Source: Mactromeris polynyma
Lineage: Eukaryota > Mollusca > Bivalvia > Venerida > Mactridae
NCBI GenBank assembly: GCA_032209605.1
Contig: JASFXZ010000001.1
Span: 16,324,256-16,388,255, forward strand
Length of the DNA: 64,000 nt
Direction: 5' to 3'
Made by a program: the position numbers and the translations under genes. A model generated the notes under the pieces. It had not been told where the DNA came from and searched no databases. It worked only from the letters and a program-made list of their open reading frames with translations. This document shows, piece after piece, positions 44,054 through 57,400 of the stretch. The number at the start of each line of letters is the position of its first letter. Within the stretch, counting starts at the first letter, position 1.

Positions 44054-44148
44054 AAAGTTGATATGTTTTATTTCAATGACTTTTGTAATTGACAATACAT
44101 GCAGTACAACTATAATGTTAATTATCAATGTGCATTAATACTTGATCC

Positions 44149-45412
44149 TTATACAGCTCCCCATGCTTCTACAATCGGTCCCTTAAATAAAGCTAGTATA
44201 CATGCTACACTCCAAAGTTGATAAATGCTTCTACATAACGAAATTGGAATGGGGGTATCAAACAAATGGTTTTCCTTTGTGAATTTTTAATTTAGCAATA
44301 GTTTCAATATCTTCTACTTCTTGTATATGAAACTGGCGTTTTGAGCTTAAAATATGAGGAATATTTAAGGTAACATTTCTTTCAGACAATAACTTGTAAA
44401 GCCTGTGTCGGCCTTTACATCATCACCTGGTTCACGTAGATCTAACAAAGCACATAGTCTGGTGATCTCAACATCAGACATACATCCTGTGTAGAGAGAT
44501 GAAATGAAGGTGATTGTTCCATGAGGAGCTACCGCTAGTAGACATTTCAATGTGTTAGAGCCTTTATAATTTGAATATGATTGTGAATTAAATACTAAAG
44601 ACGATGGTTTTTGAATTCTTATTTCAGTACAATCAATTATAACACGTGTATTTGGATATAGAGACTTGACGTCTTCTGGCTTCAATCTCTGTATTTCAGA
44701 CCTTGGATGCCAAAGTGGAATTGAACCTAATGAAATGTATAAAAAGTTGACCCAAGTTACAATTTTACTGACAGTAGACAAGGAACAATTAAATCTTACA
44801 GACAAATCTTGTTCTAACAAACCTGCTCTTAATCTGCATAAACAAGTTCATCAATTGAAAGCATTGAACGTTTCCGTCCAGTAAGACTAACACTTCCGCA
44901 GCCCTTATAGTATGCACTTTGCATGTTGTTAGCTACTGGTTGTATACAATTTAAGAATGTGATAAACAACACATATGATGGGAATACAGTGTCAAAATTA
45001 ATAAGTGCATCATCTGCAGAAAATCTGTTTATTCCAAAACGTTCAATCTAACTGTTTCTGTAGTTATTCACATTCTTCTGTTTTTGCCTTTAATTCTGCT
45101 GACTTAAGTTTTATTTGCTGTTCCAAAAATCCTTCATGTGTATCCATTGGTTCCACAGTGCTTTCATTGTCAATACCAAGGTCAATGACTGGTGGAGTTT
45201 CCCTGAAATAAAACATTTTATTTTTGAAAAAAATATTTAAGAAGTACAAACATACTATGATACACAATAATTTACCTGTGATGTAATATGCAATTATTTA
45301 ATGAAATCTAAAAGTAATTACCTTTTCCAATACTTGTACTGGACCGGCAGCAAGCTGCTTCCTCTCTATAACTCGACGCTGTGATCTGGATTCAACCCAG
45401 TTAAATTCAGAA
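44149..45412 (-). pseudogene. THAP/DDE_4-type transposase of an ISL2EU-like transposon, broken
   Basis: Read on the minus strand. The THAP-domain end (AVPSEFNW, then a basic SRSQRRVIERKQ) lies in an exon fragment at 45322-45412 with a GTAATT donor. After an intron, an exon from 45202 encodes ETPPVIDLGIDNE and a coiled-coil-like segment. RFSADDALINFDTVFPSY follows in another frame, then the main frame (44820-44365) with QDLSVRFNCSLSTVSKIVTW, NTRVIIDCTEIRI (first Asp) and GDDVKADTGF (second Asp). Later pieces in further frames give VTLNIPHILSSKRQF and ALFKGPIVEAWGAV, ending at 44149. The VERAI block with the third catalytic Glu appears deleted. At least three frameshifts and the loss of the THAP N-terminus, cut at 45413 by a Tc1 fragment, make it inactive. 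Confidence 0.85.
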
Positions 45413-45640
45413 GGGACAGCACCGCTAAAAGTCATGATCTCAACCCAATCGAGCACTTCTGGGATATTTTAGACAGACTAGTGAGGCGACGTCTCAACCC
45501 ACCTGATAACGTCAACGAACTTCGTCAAGCGCTCATTCAGGAATGAAACAATATTCCACATTCAGAAATCAACACCTTAGTCAATTATATGCGCCGGCGA
45601 TGCACTGCAGTGGTCAACTCAAGAGGTGGACTGGTCATAT
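45413..45640 (+). pseudogene. Tc1-type transposase, C-terminal fragment inside the ISL2EU-like gene
   Basis: Translates to HDLNPIEHFWDILDRLVRRR, then NVNELRQALIQE, a stop codon in place of Trp (TGA at about 45544), and NNIPHSEINTLVNYMRRRCT. It is the PIEHxWD-containing tail of a Tc1 transposase. It begins abruptly at 45413 where the THAP exon on the other strand stops, so the fragment arrived by insertion (or rearrangement) into the older transposon. Confidence 0.85.
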
Positions 45641-45930
45641 CAGTTATTAAGCTTATTTTTGTTTTTAACCCCTTACCTCTACTGGTCAAAATTTCTCCCA
45701 TTTTCTGTTAACCTTTGGCCATCATTTTTGCACCAAACGATGCATCATGGAACATTTGTTAAACGCATATATAACAATGATTGCCCCGATTTGTTTTCAT
45801 GCAGCTATGTTCAAGCAAACTTAGCAGAAGTTTCTTATTTTGTTTAGTATAGATGTAGAACACAATTTGTTTAGGGTACAACTACAATGAAACAACAAAG
45901 AGTGTTGCTGGCAAAATATATTCAGACACT
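45641..45930. other. Gene-free stretch
   Basis: Probable flank of the Tc1 fragment, AT-rich. Confidence 0.4.
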
Positions 45931-45933
45931 CCT

Positions 45934-47217
45934 ACCCAGCAGGCATACTACATGGGACCCATCTGGGGAGTGCAACCGGGTTTCATGTGGGTCCCATATG
46001 GGCAGCCCATATAGCCCTTATGGGTACAATACAGGCCTAACCTGGGCATCCCATACTAAAGTGTGACAGACAGACGGATGGATGACAAATAAGTGATACC
46101 TAAATGTCACCCTGCTACTCAGGCGAAACAAAAACTAAGCAGCATAAAATTAAATTGTTATTACCAAACGCTTCTTTGTCGCGAAATTATGTGACAAACG
46201 GCAAATCAACTTAAATATTGTCCATAGAAATAAATACCTTAACAAATACATGGTAAGATCAGCACTAAACAGCAGATCCTGGAATAATTTTTAAAATGAA
46301 TGTAAACTTTTCCGTGAATAACACGTCAAAATGTCTAACAGAAAATAATTATTTACAATTTACAATTTAAGTTCTAGTTTTGGCGCATGGAAAGAATACG
46401 GGCAGCCCAAATGGGTCCCAAAAGGGGCCCTTATGGGGAGAAAGTCGTTTGCAAATACGCTTAAATACTGTTATTTGTTAATTTGATCACTCGTTCGCAA
46501 GAAATATATCTATCTAGAATGATTATTACGACATTTTGCTAACCTAGAACACACTATTACGTTAACATAGCTGTATATGGGGAACATATGGGCCCATGTG
46601 GGTTTGCCCACATGGGCTTGCCCTTACAAAGCCCATAAGGGTCCCATATGAACAAACCCATATGGGCTTACCCTGACATAGCCCATAAGGGTCCCATATG
46701 GGTACTATATGGACAAACCCATATGGGCTTGCCCTGACGTAGCCCATATGGGTGCTATATGGACAAACCCATATGGGCTTGCCCTGACATAACCCATAAG
46801 GGTCACATATGGGTACTATATGGACAAACCCATATGGGCTTGCCCTGACATAACCCATAAGGGTCCCATATGTGTACTATATGGACAAACCCATATCGAC
46901 TTGCCCTGACATAGTCCATAAGGGTCCCATATGGACAAACCCATATGGGCTTGCCCTGACATAACCCATAAGGGTCACATATGGGTACTATATGGACAAA
47001 CCCATATGGGCTTGCCCTGACATAACCCATAAGGGTCCCATATGTGTACTATATGGACAAACCCATATCGGCTTGCCCTGACATAGTCCATATGGGTCCC
47101 ATATGGGTACTATATACATAGCCCATAATGGTCCCATATGGGTACTATATGGACAAACCCATATGGGTTTTCCCAGATATTGCCCAAATGGGACCCATAT
47201 GGACCTCTTGGCTGGGT
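45934..47217. mobile_element. Inverted-repeat element with ACCCAGC ends and CCCATATGGG array (family J)
   Basis: Left end ACCCAGCAGGCATACTACAT followed by GGGACCCAT. Right end, inverted, ACCCAGCCAAGAGGTCCATA followed by TGGGTCCCAT. About 1.28 kb with no transposase. The interior has CCCATATGGG-type motifs near both ends and a tandem array at 46575-47180. Confidence 0.7.
46575..47180. repeat. Minisatellite of about 60 bp, rich in CCCATATGGG
   Basis: About ten units of 50-61 bp, each with CATATGGGCTTGCCCTGACA and ATAAGGGTCCCATATG. CCCATATGGG and GGGTCCCATATG are self-complementary, so the array can fold repeatedly. Minus frames reading GYVRASPYGFVHIVPIWDPY are artefacts. Confidence 0.9.
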
Positions 47218-47219
47218 AA

Positions 47220-47875
47220 TTTGAATTCAATCCTAACAGCGTAGTCGCCTGACAATATTGGTGTTCAAATATAGTTTTTGTTATTTTGAAAATACTATCG
47301 ATCACTGAAAATAGACTTGTTTCAAGCCAGACAAGGGTTCAGGGTACTTGAAACTAAATAATAGCATAGTATTCAATCCTAAATAACAAAATACTGTACA
47401 CTATCAATTAAACTGTTAACATTCATAAGGAAACAACCAACAACAATTTTAGGAAACGAATTCATAAATGCTCTGTAAACTGAATAAACACAATAAAAAC
47501 AAACTCAACAAGATGGAAAATTAAATAAGGACATCCCCTGGAAATGAAACACTTTAATAGTTACGCAAAAAAAGTAACGGAACTGATTGTTGGATGAAAC
47601 AATTTAAGGCACTACATAAAGAACAAAAGCTTAATAGATTGAAAGATCCGCGACAAATACTTAATCACTTTTCAAATCTCGAGAATTTTTTTCGAAAGAA
47701 ACGATTATAAATACAATTGAATAGTATGGCTCAGTCAAAACGAACACAATGGAAAATAAACATTGAATACATTCCTTTTAGCAGTTTGTATTGGTGAACA
47801 AATTAAGAGCGTAACAATTTTTTCCAGATATAAATAAATATATGAATAATGAAAAAACGAACATTTGAATCCGTC
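47220..47875. other. Gene-free stretch
   Basis: AT-rich, nothing recognised. Confidence 0.5.
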
Positions 47876-47879
47876 TAGA

Positions 47880-48200
47880 ACAATTGAAATAAGGAAAAGT
47901 CCTGGGTCTGGCGACCTAACATCATCAGTTTTTAAAACAATACCCCCCCCCCCCTTCGGCCTACTGTTGCCAGCTGTCTTGATTTGCCTTGTGATATATA
48001 TTAAATTCATAAATTCCCCCTGTTTGTCCTCATTAATTCTCCTAAGTTGTTCTTTATGGTCGACAAGGTCATTCCTTGCGCTCCTATGTTCCCTTGCGTA
48101 TTAACCCTTGTACCTCCTCAAATGCCTGATGTTTTATGGACTGGTGTTTTACGTGAGGTACGTGTGTGGATGTATTGTCTTATTTATGTGTCGTTCAATG
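47880..48200 (+). repeat. Dispersed repeat family B, copy 2 (partial)
   Basis: A C run (47943-47954), CTGTTTGTCCTCATTAATTC, ATTCCTTGCGCTCCTATGTT and CCTCCTCAAATGCC are shared with copy 1. Confidence 0.75.
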
Positions 48201-48204
48201 TAGA

Positions 48205-49050
48205 AACGTATTCTCTCTTTTTTAACGATATTAAAATAACCTATATTAAAAGAAGACAATACTGAAATTCAAAAGCAAAGTATAATGTTACTTCTTTTGA
48301 AAAAGATAAATTATTGACTGAAATTTGTACCTGAGTGACTTGTATCACTACAATTGCTGCAAAATTAAGAGTTAACAAAGAAAATAATAATGATGAAGTG
48401 TTGACGTTTTTCTAAGACTTTCAAGAAGCCTTTGATAGTGAAGACAATCTTGATATCTTAGAATGTTTAGAATACTTTGGCTATATGTTGATGAATAGAA
48501 TAAAACTCCACTACAGAAACAATTTCGTAAACTTAGCTACATGATAGTATCACTACGTTTGGAAAATAAAAATGACAATAGAAAAGAAATTTAGTAAACT
48601 TTCTTCTAATACATGTATTAGCAAAGTATGTCAACAGTTATTGCAAATTAAACACCAAAGTACCACTTTATTTTTCTCGATGAACTTGTATCAAAAGAAT
48701 GATAGCAACTCCAAAACATTAAATAGAAGAATTTGAAACAAAATAAAACGCTTTATGATCTAATACTGTAATTCAATAATATGCAGAATCGCAGACAATA
48801 ACATAACAACATATAGTGATTTTGTTTTATTCACAGATTATAGCTCACAATGATTCGATTTTATGCATAATATGACTTTCTCTGTAACAACTTGATCTCT
48901 CCTTTCTTTACCTTTAATTGTTTTTTTATTTAAAAACTATAATTTAGTCTAGAACATTAAGATACATGTTGTACATGTATTTTATTCAATGTGTTCTGTC
49001 AAAATAATTTATGTGCACTATGTAATTATGTAAGTATGTAAATAAAAAAT
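48205..49050. other. Gene-free stretch
   Basis: AT-rich. No gene was recognised. Confidence 0.5.
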
Positions 49051-49054
49051 GCAG

Positions 49055-49172
49055 TATTTGTGTTCGTATTAGTTCGGAAAAAACATTTAAACAAATGTAA
49101 TATCCGTATTTAGTTCGGAAAAAAAATTCAAACAAAAAATGTAATATTCGTTTACAGTTCGGAAAAAAATGG
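49055..49172. repeat. Short tandem repeat with AGTTCGGAAAAAA
   Basis: Three copies of a roughly 45-bp unit containing TTAGTTCGGAAAAAA and AATGTAATATTCG. Confidence 0.75.
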
Positions 49173-49224
49173 AATTAAAATGTCAATGCTAGCTCTTGAT
49201 TCGCAAGTATTAAGATGAACGGAC

Positions 49225-49655
49225 TGGCTCTTATTCGCTTTCAGGTATATATCTGCCGCGGACCAGTTCGAATGTTGATGCCAGTGCCAGTTCATGTTTC
49301 GATGCCAAGTTTGTATTCCAGTAATTATGAAGAAAACCATTATAACGATCTACGAGCTGGCTCGATATTCGATCCCAGTTATTTATTTCTAATGTTGATG
49401 CCAGTGCCAGTTCTTGTTTCGATGCTAAGTTTCTTTTCCAGTAATTATGAAGAAAACCATTATTACGTTCTACGATCTGGCTCGATATTCGATCCCAGTT
49501 ATTTATTTCTAATGTTGATGCCAGTGCCAGTTCTTGTTTCGATGCTAAGTTTCTTTTCCAGTAATTATGAAGAAAACCATTATTACGTTCTACGATCTGG
49601 CTCGTTATTCGATTCCAGTTACTCATTTCTAATGTTGATGGCAGAGTGCTATCTT
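49225..49655. repeat. 120-bp tandem repeat, open in frames on both strands
   Basis: AATGTTGATGCCAGTGCCAG recurs at 49271, 49391 and 49511, and as a variant at 49631, exactly 120 bp apart. The two middle units are almost identical. The unit is 40 codons, so both a plus-strand frame (151 codons) and a minus-strand frame (131 codons, with NNWDRISSQIVERNNGFLHN repeats) remain open. No known repeat protein was recognised. Confidence 0.9.
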
Positions 49656-49659
49656 TGGG

Positions 49660-52600
49660 TTCGATGGTAGGTGTGTACTGACAAATTTAAGTCGAATAAG
49701 TTCTGACTTTACATTAACAATGTCGATGACTGTTTGCTGAGCCAACTTCACTGAACTAATTTACACTCGATGTGTAAAATGTATGATACATATGTCTTAA
49801 AGACTCCTCTGAAAATAAGTGTGAAGCAGTAAATATATCTTACTTAACTGTTTAACTCTTTAGATCTGTTGAGTACATCTGGAAAATTCCATTTAACCAT
49901 CGTCAGGTCATGTAAGCCAAATTTATTGAGAACTGGATCAGTAATTGTGGACACATGCTATGCAAAGACAAAGAGGTTCACTGAACCTGATATATTAACT
50001 ATTAACAGTTCGGTGGTTTCGACATAAGCTCCTAGAGGAATGAACTATAAATCAGCTACCTCAGTGTCTGCAGGCAGTTCCATGTGATAAGTTTTAGTTG
50101 CGATAACTGAGAGACACATTTGAAAAAGAACTTTTTGTGCGAGATCCCAATTAATTGTAAATGTTTTGTTATCATTATTGTCATGCCGTCGCTTAGCTTA
50201 AATGATGTAATAACATGATTCTCGGTGCGAAAAACAAGGGTTTTGTGTTTTAATTTTCATTTGGATGAAGGTTTTACATTATAATTATCTTAAGAACTGT
50301 TAAAAACAATGTTTGTCAGTGCCTTGAAGATTTTAGGACATTAGCATTTTCCGCTTTATTTGGTGAGAAAGACGAAATGAATTATTCGATATAAATAAGA
50401 AATGCATTTAAATATTGTATATAATATTGTTCTCCATGTTGTGTTATCCTTAAGATTTCGAACATGATAACTTAAAAACAACACTCGATACATGAATAAA
50501 CATGATGTTTGTGTTGAGGACAGCAATGGATTGTTGATATCTGTCTTTCATAATCTTGGAACGCTTTTGTTTACGATGCTTCTTGTGTTTATTCAATTAA
50601 CTTATCCCCCGTCTCTAGCGAGCATGTCGACATTTATACGGTAGCAATTCTTTTTAAAACTGCACTGCACATTGTCCTAGTTTTCATGTTTTTTATAATC
50701 AAATGTAGAATTATGTGAGTGAATTTTAGATACTTTATGGTTGATAACTACTTGATAAGCTTCGTTCAAGTTGAGGGATACCCGTTGTTTATGATTATAT
50801 TTACAATTGTTTACAAATATTATGGAAGACTTAGTGTCAAACCAAATGTATGTGATTACAAAATATATTTAGCGTATGATTAAATCGGTCAAGCTCCCCA
50901 CACAATATTTATCATAGTCAAAATACAATTTTTGTTGTGGATGTTTCCATTTGCTTGCAGAAGTATTATTCATAATTTATTCAATGTTATACCATGTACA
51001 ATATTGAGTCTTATTTATGAAACACGTGTCGCGTCGTCGGTTTTAATGTCCGCGAGCAGTTTGTAAAAGTTTATGAGAGATACACCTCTTGTAGATTTTA
51101 CGAAACAGTTTTACATATGTCGGATATTTTTTGCATCGTGTCAAAATAAGTATCACAGAAACCTCCCTTCCCATGACACGTGGTACCAAAGTTAAACGAT
51201 AGTCAATTAAAATTTACATCTCGGTGACATTTTGTATATGCATTTTCCTTCTCCGTCGCATATATGTTTTGTTGTATACATACATATTTCTCCGTTTGTT
51301 TATCCATTGTAGCATTATACACGTATGTACGTTTGAATACTCTCTATATACATAATAAAGAAGGGACAAAAGGAGAGAACTCTAGAAGGGATAAAAGGAG
51401 ATAACTCGTGTGCTACGAGGTATAAAATGTTGTTTGACTCGCTGTTAACTTGACTGAGCTGATATGCCTTCGCGTAGTATTTACATAGAAGTGAATTACA
51501 TAACTAGATATCAGTGCATGTATCTAAGGAAAATCATTGATTCAAACTGTATGTTTTATAATATTCCATCTTTACCTCGTTAGTGATACGTTTGATAAGT
51601 TTATTTTTCGATAATTCTTGTGAGCCATATAACTCATGAAGACTAATACAGCATGATACGGCACGACGTATGACCACTAATAAATGGCAACAATAAGGAA
51701 TGTAGAAGGTAGTAATTATTAGCATACTGTATGATCTATTACAATGATAAGAAAGTTCATGAATAATACCAACACATGTCGTTTTCAAACAAAACACAAA
51801 TTAAATATAACCAGGGATCAATTACAAAAAAACAAGAATACACCACAGTTATGTGGTATTACATATAACAATATTTTTTAAAGGGTTCATTTGTATACAA
51901 GTATGCACTTAATGATCATGTCTTCATTAGCCATATATGTGGCTTAGTCGAACTGAGCATTTTTGAAACAAAATGTTCATTGAATTTCTTAACTCAACTT
52001 TGAAACTCCTTGTAGAACTGCCACAACCTTATGAAAAATATTCTGAATTATTGTTATGAAAAGTAAATATAAATGAAATATCGAAGAGAAATTTGACAAA
52101 TTATGTGTATACTAAAAGAGATACAACATTCCTGGGACTGGTCAGATCAAATTATTATTATGCTAGCATAACTTGCCCTTTTATGATGATTTACAGATAA
52201 TTGACGATGATATGGACTATAATTATGGCGCCGCTACATATCGGACAATATTGTGATGTAATGGTGTCACAACATAGTGTCCATACATGGCCATACTTTC
52301 GGTATAATAGCAAACAAACACTATGCAAAATATTTAATAGAACGTTTGCTCCATATATTGTCTAAAGATAAGTAAGCACTTGAAGAACACGTGGTAATGT
52401 AATAGAATATACAGGTTAATTGATATTTTATTGTCTTTTTTATATCCGACGCAATCATTTTTTCTAAGAATTCAATACCAATCTTAATACGGAAATGTCG
52501 CTCAGATGAGGTAGACGATGTAAGATTTCCTGCCTAGAGTAGTACATTACATATTAAATCACGTATATATCGAAGCGAGTTCAATGTATTGCGTATATCT

Positions 52601-54400
52601 TTGTAACATAGTAATGAATTTAACATTGCTAAATTGTAACCTAATACCTTGTTAAATGTTATTTGTTCAGCTTTTTCATCCATTATTCCTGTCAGAGATA
52701 ACTTATTGTTTTATTGTTTCATCGTTTTATCTATTTGTTTATAAACATGTAACACAATGTCTTGACTGTGATAACTTTATTATGTCACACAATACTATAT
52801 ATTAAGGACCACAATGGAAATAAGAGATTTTACTTGTACTCTTTTTTGTGTTATCTTTAATATATAAATGTTGATTGATATGGCTTTATTGATTCATGCA
52901 TATTGTTGTTATTAATATATGTCTTAATTTTATATTGCCATATAAATTGTACATCAATGTTGAAATAAATATATCTATCTATCTAAAGAGTATAGTTTAG
53001 ATCGTATTTGTATCAAGTCGAAACGTTTAGAACCCCAATTGATTCAACACTATTTTGGGAACGAATCATACTTTTAGATTTATCCTTTTAAACTTTGAAG
53101 TCAGCAATGTCTCATAAGGTATTGAACTGAACTAGTTTGATGACATTGTTAGATATATTGTGTACGGACAAACAAGTGGTCCCCACTCTACGAACAGCAT
53201 CCGCCTACCTGATTTCTTTTCGTAAAGGTATGTTTTTTTTAAATATACTTAATATTTCATATACTGTATTTTTTGGACACAGCTGTCTTATTCAAGAAAG
53301 GATGCTTCCCTGGAATGACTGAAGGAAACTGTGAATATTTACTATCTTATTGAGTGGTATGTGTTTATTGTTTCGCATGAAGTTCAGTATCCTCAAAAGC
53401 AGGTTTATTTTGGCGCGGATTTAAAAGTATAGCCAATAAAATTGCATATTATCCGGGTTTTGTGAATTTCCAAACAAATATATGTCTCCACGACAATAGT
53501 TTGTGAAGTTTCAAAATGTGGAATTGTCCTGAAGACGGTCAATGCCTTTGCAATAGTAACCTCGTCCTATGTTTGTTAAATCAATAAAGTTGTACGTTTT
53601 ATTTTCAATACATCTGTGAGATAGAAACACATCAATACACAACATAGTAGCAAAATGTAAAAACAGCAAAGTATAACAATACAATGTTATACATATCATA
53701 CAGCAGACAATACTTCTCAAAGTAAAGTAATAGAATATGATCGAAAGATTCGTTTTATTTTTGTATATTTAGTTTGTAGATATGTGGAGAGGCCAATACT
53801 CTAAAACTGGGGTAAGGACGGTGGGGTGGGGTTAGTTTCAACGGGTATGGGGTTAATGATGTAATATAATATAATTATTTTAAGGGCTATATACATTAGC
53901 AGGTGAATAATGATAGTTTTACTGGTATTCTAAACGAAAAGAAATGTTCGACCATTGTAAGGAAAACAAATGTCTGAAGAAAACAAAGAATCCGTCATAG
54001 CCCAAGCAATCATATGTATAACGAAATACGATGCCATCTGTGACGGGAAATTAAATATTTGAACAGTGTAAGGTAAAACAATACATAACGGGAACAGATG
54101 CTATCTCGGTTCACATATAGTTATATACATAACATTGCAATATAAATGTGTTCATGAACAAATGACAGGTGTCATTAAAGAAATACAAGTTGACATTTGA
54201 ATGTTAATACAACAGTATTTTCCCTTTTTTTCAAAATGAAGGTATGAGAACATTGAACATTGAAAACAAATGGTATAAGAAGACAAAATAATTATTTTGA
54301 TAACAAGTAATTATATTTATAAGTACAGTGTTCCATGAACAGTAGATTTCATGATTAAATTCTAACGCATTTTTAAACATATAAATTTAGAATAATCATA
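49660..54400. other. Gene-poor stretch
   Basis: Nearly 5 kb of AT-rich sequence without a supportable gene. Near 51370-51410 AAAGGAGATAACTC-type motifs recur. At 52955-52985 AATAAATATATCTATCTATC resembles the microsatellite tail of a retroposon, but no body was recognised. A donor-like AAAG/GTATGT at 53227 follows a short open frame. Confidence 0.5.
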
Positions 54401-54404
54401 CATA

Positions 54405-57400
54405 CTCGACTACATTTCATTTTGTTTGATTTTAAATGCTTTGAATATGAAAACGCTTAGGTTTTGAATAATATTTGCATTTCTGTTTTCAAAAAGTTAT
54501 TTCAGTTTAAACACATTAGGTCTTATCCAATAAAATCTACTTATATATATTTCACGTAGTTCGTTATATTTTATACATTCGAGAATGAAATGATATTCAT
54601 TTTCAACTTTATGACAAGAAATTACATAATCTGTCTTGAACTTCAATTCTTGGTATTTGCCATCTGCCTGTGTCTATGAAAAGATTATGAGAAGAGACGA
54701 TTAAACGTGTCATAGCTATTCTAACTTTTGGGATATTTAAATATTTAAGGAAATACTGAAAGTTAAAACTAATAATTTCTTTATAAAATAATGCTCTGGA
54801 AGATTCTTCTAAACGTGTTTGCCAGTCTTGTAAACTTACGTCATGTAAACGTTGTTTGAAAGCGTGTACGAATAACTTATTGTTTCCAACACCTTGTGCT
54901 AGCCAAACATCTTGAATTGACAGGAGTGTTTTAACTGACGTGACCCAAGAATGTTTATTTGGATATAAATCTGCGTCTGTTTTAAGTATGTCAATCAATC
55001 AATCAATCAATATCTTTATTTCCACCATAAATGATGATATGCAATATATATATACAAGGTACATCAATATAACTAAATATTTACATGGTATTTATAACAT
55101 AAATATAATTATTACTTTAATGTATGGAGGCTTAAGTAAGATAACTAAATCTACCTAATATACCATATATAAAGTCATTTTGTGTTGAACGGTTTACACT
55201 TAACATATTTTTACAATATATCGTATGGATTCGCTGTATATGTTTAGCGTTATAAAAAATCCAGTCTTCACATGCATAACGTAATATGGGTAACACTAAC
55301 TTATCAAACAAATCTAGTCTATGGGGTATCGATACATCAGAAAATTTAATTAAATATTTATAATATTGCTTTTTGGGACTTTCCGGCTAGACTTTTCTCT
55401 GTTTCTGCAAAAGAACAACATTGTGTAAAGATAATGCCAAGATATGAAAATGCTGAGACTATTTCAATGTGTTTGCCATTCGGGAAAAAGGTCATGTTTC
55501 TTGGTAGCTGTCCGGCATTTCTAAAGACCATTATCATTGTCTTGTTGAAATTAATTTTTAATTTCCATTTCATACAATGATCATGTAATATATCTAATGC
55601 TTTCTGCATACCAGACTCTATTTCTGAGAAAATGGCAATATCATCAGCATATAACAATAGAAACAGTTTTATCACATGCATTTCAATACCTTGAACATTA
55701 TTTAATACAAAGTACTCATCAATATCGTTTAAAAACATCGAAAATAAGAAAGGGGATAGACAGTCTCCTTGTCTTACACCAAGCATACATGAGAATTCAT
55801 TGCTTAACATGTTGTCAAACTTTACACGTGTTTTCATATTAGTGTACATACTTCTTATTACAGTCATGATTTTACCTCTTGCACCCATTTTTATTAATTT
55901 CATCCACAAAGTGTTCCTTTCTACATAGCTTTACTAAAATCGATAAAACAACAATATAATTCTCCGGAATTTATCATATGAGTTATTATGCCATGTAGTA
56001 CAAAAATATTATCCGTGGTGCTCATACCGCGTCTTAAACCTGCTTGGGCCATGAATTTAATCTCTGATTTAAAAGACTAGTAAAATGTTTTCCGTGCGTG
56101 CTAAGCAATGTGATTCCCCGATAATTTGAAGGTTCATTTATATTTCCTTTTTTATGCAGAGGTATAATATATCCCTCGGACCAAGAACTATGGAAAATAC
56201 CAGTATTTAATACGGTATTGAATAAGGTACATAAAAATGGTACTAATTCCTTAGCTCTGTGAATGAAAAAATCGTTTATATAATAGTCCGGTCCTGAGGA
56301 TATGCCATTTTTCAGTAGCTTAATACATTGTGACAAAAAGGCACATCTAATTCGTAAAACATTATGTCGAATTCATTGTTAATAAAACGTTCGTTATAAA
56401 ATAAAGTACGTCTTCATCGGGGTTAAAGAAATGATCATCCGGGTTATTAACAGCTTTAAAATAGAATTCGAAATTGCTTAACGGTACACTCGGTTGTTTG
56501 ATATGTGATGTATAAGCATTTTCCAATACAATTAGGCATTTTTTCCTTGTTTCTCTCCAGGACATTTGTTTGATTAATGTTATAATTTCTTATACATTCT
56601 TTCATTGTGTTTTTGTAATCTGAACGAGCTTCGGTGAGTTACTGTCTATTCTCGTTTAAATCATTATGTCGAAATGAATTTAAACGCCTATAAAAATGTT
56701 TTCTCTTGTTTTCACAATTTTCGTTATACTATTCTTTCTTATAAACGTTGGACGTATTAATTTTGTTTTTGTTTTTATTTCTTCTTAAACAGAGGATATG
56801 TTACGTTTATCATGAGATCAGAGAAATTTTGTAGGTAAGATTCTAAATTTTCAATATTACTGCTCGTCATGGTCTCTCTTGCAATTATATTCAGTTTCTC
56901 CATAAAATCGTCTGTGTTCAACATTTCTGTATATTCTGATTTCCGCTCGCTTGACCAAACGTATTTATACTCAATTTTAATCGGATTATTATCATCGGAA
57001 GGCATTTGTGTATTTAATGGTTGGCTAATAATGTTAGTTAATATACATTCAATTACGTTGTGGTCCGATAATGAGCTTGGTTCGTGGACCATAAAGTGTT
57101 GTATCTTATCAAAAATAAACTCTGATGCGAGGAAATAATTAATCAAGCTACATCCATTGTGTCCTATAAATGTATATTTGCCAATAAAAGCATCATTTGC
57201 CCGCACGACCATTTAAAATCCTCAAAACAGTCTGTTTGCATATATCGAGCAAACATGAACCGTTAGTATTAGTACATGAAGTAAGATACATTATAGGCAC
57301 ACCAAGGGAATTGTGAAAAATAAGGTTTGTTTCAATGCAAGTATCGCTTTGATAATTTCATGATGTTCGATAATAATGCATCGTTATTCTGCGGTAAACC

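Noticed and set aside
46562..47305. Minus frames with GYVRASPYGF repeats
   Set aside because: Derived from the 60-bp CCCATATGGG array.
53137..53322. Possible exon ending at the donor at 53227
   Set aside because: The donor is good, but the 30-codon frame has no acceptor, no motif and no neighbours. It is too weak to annotate.
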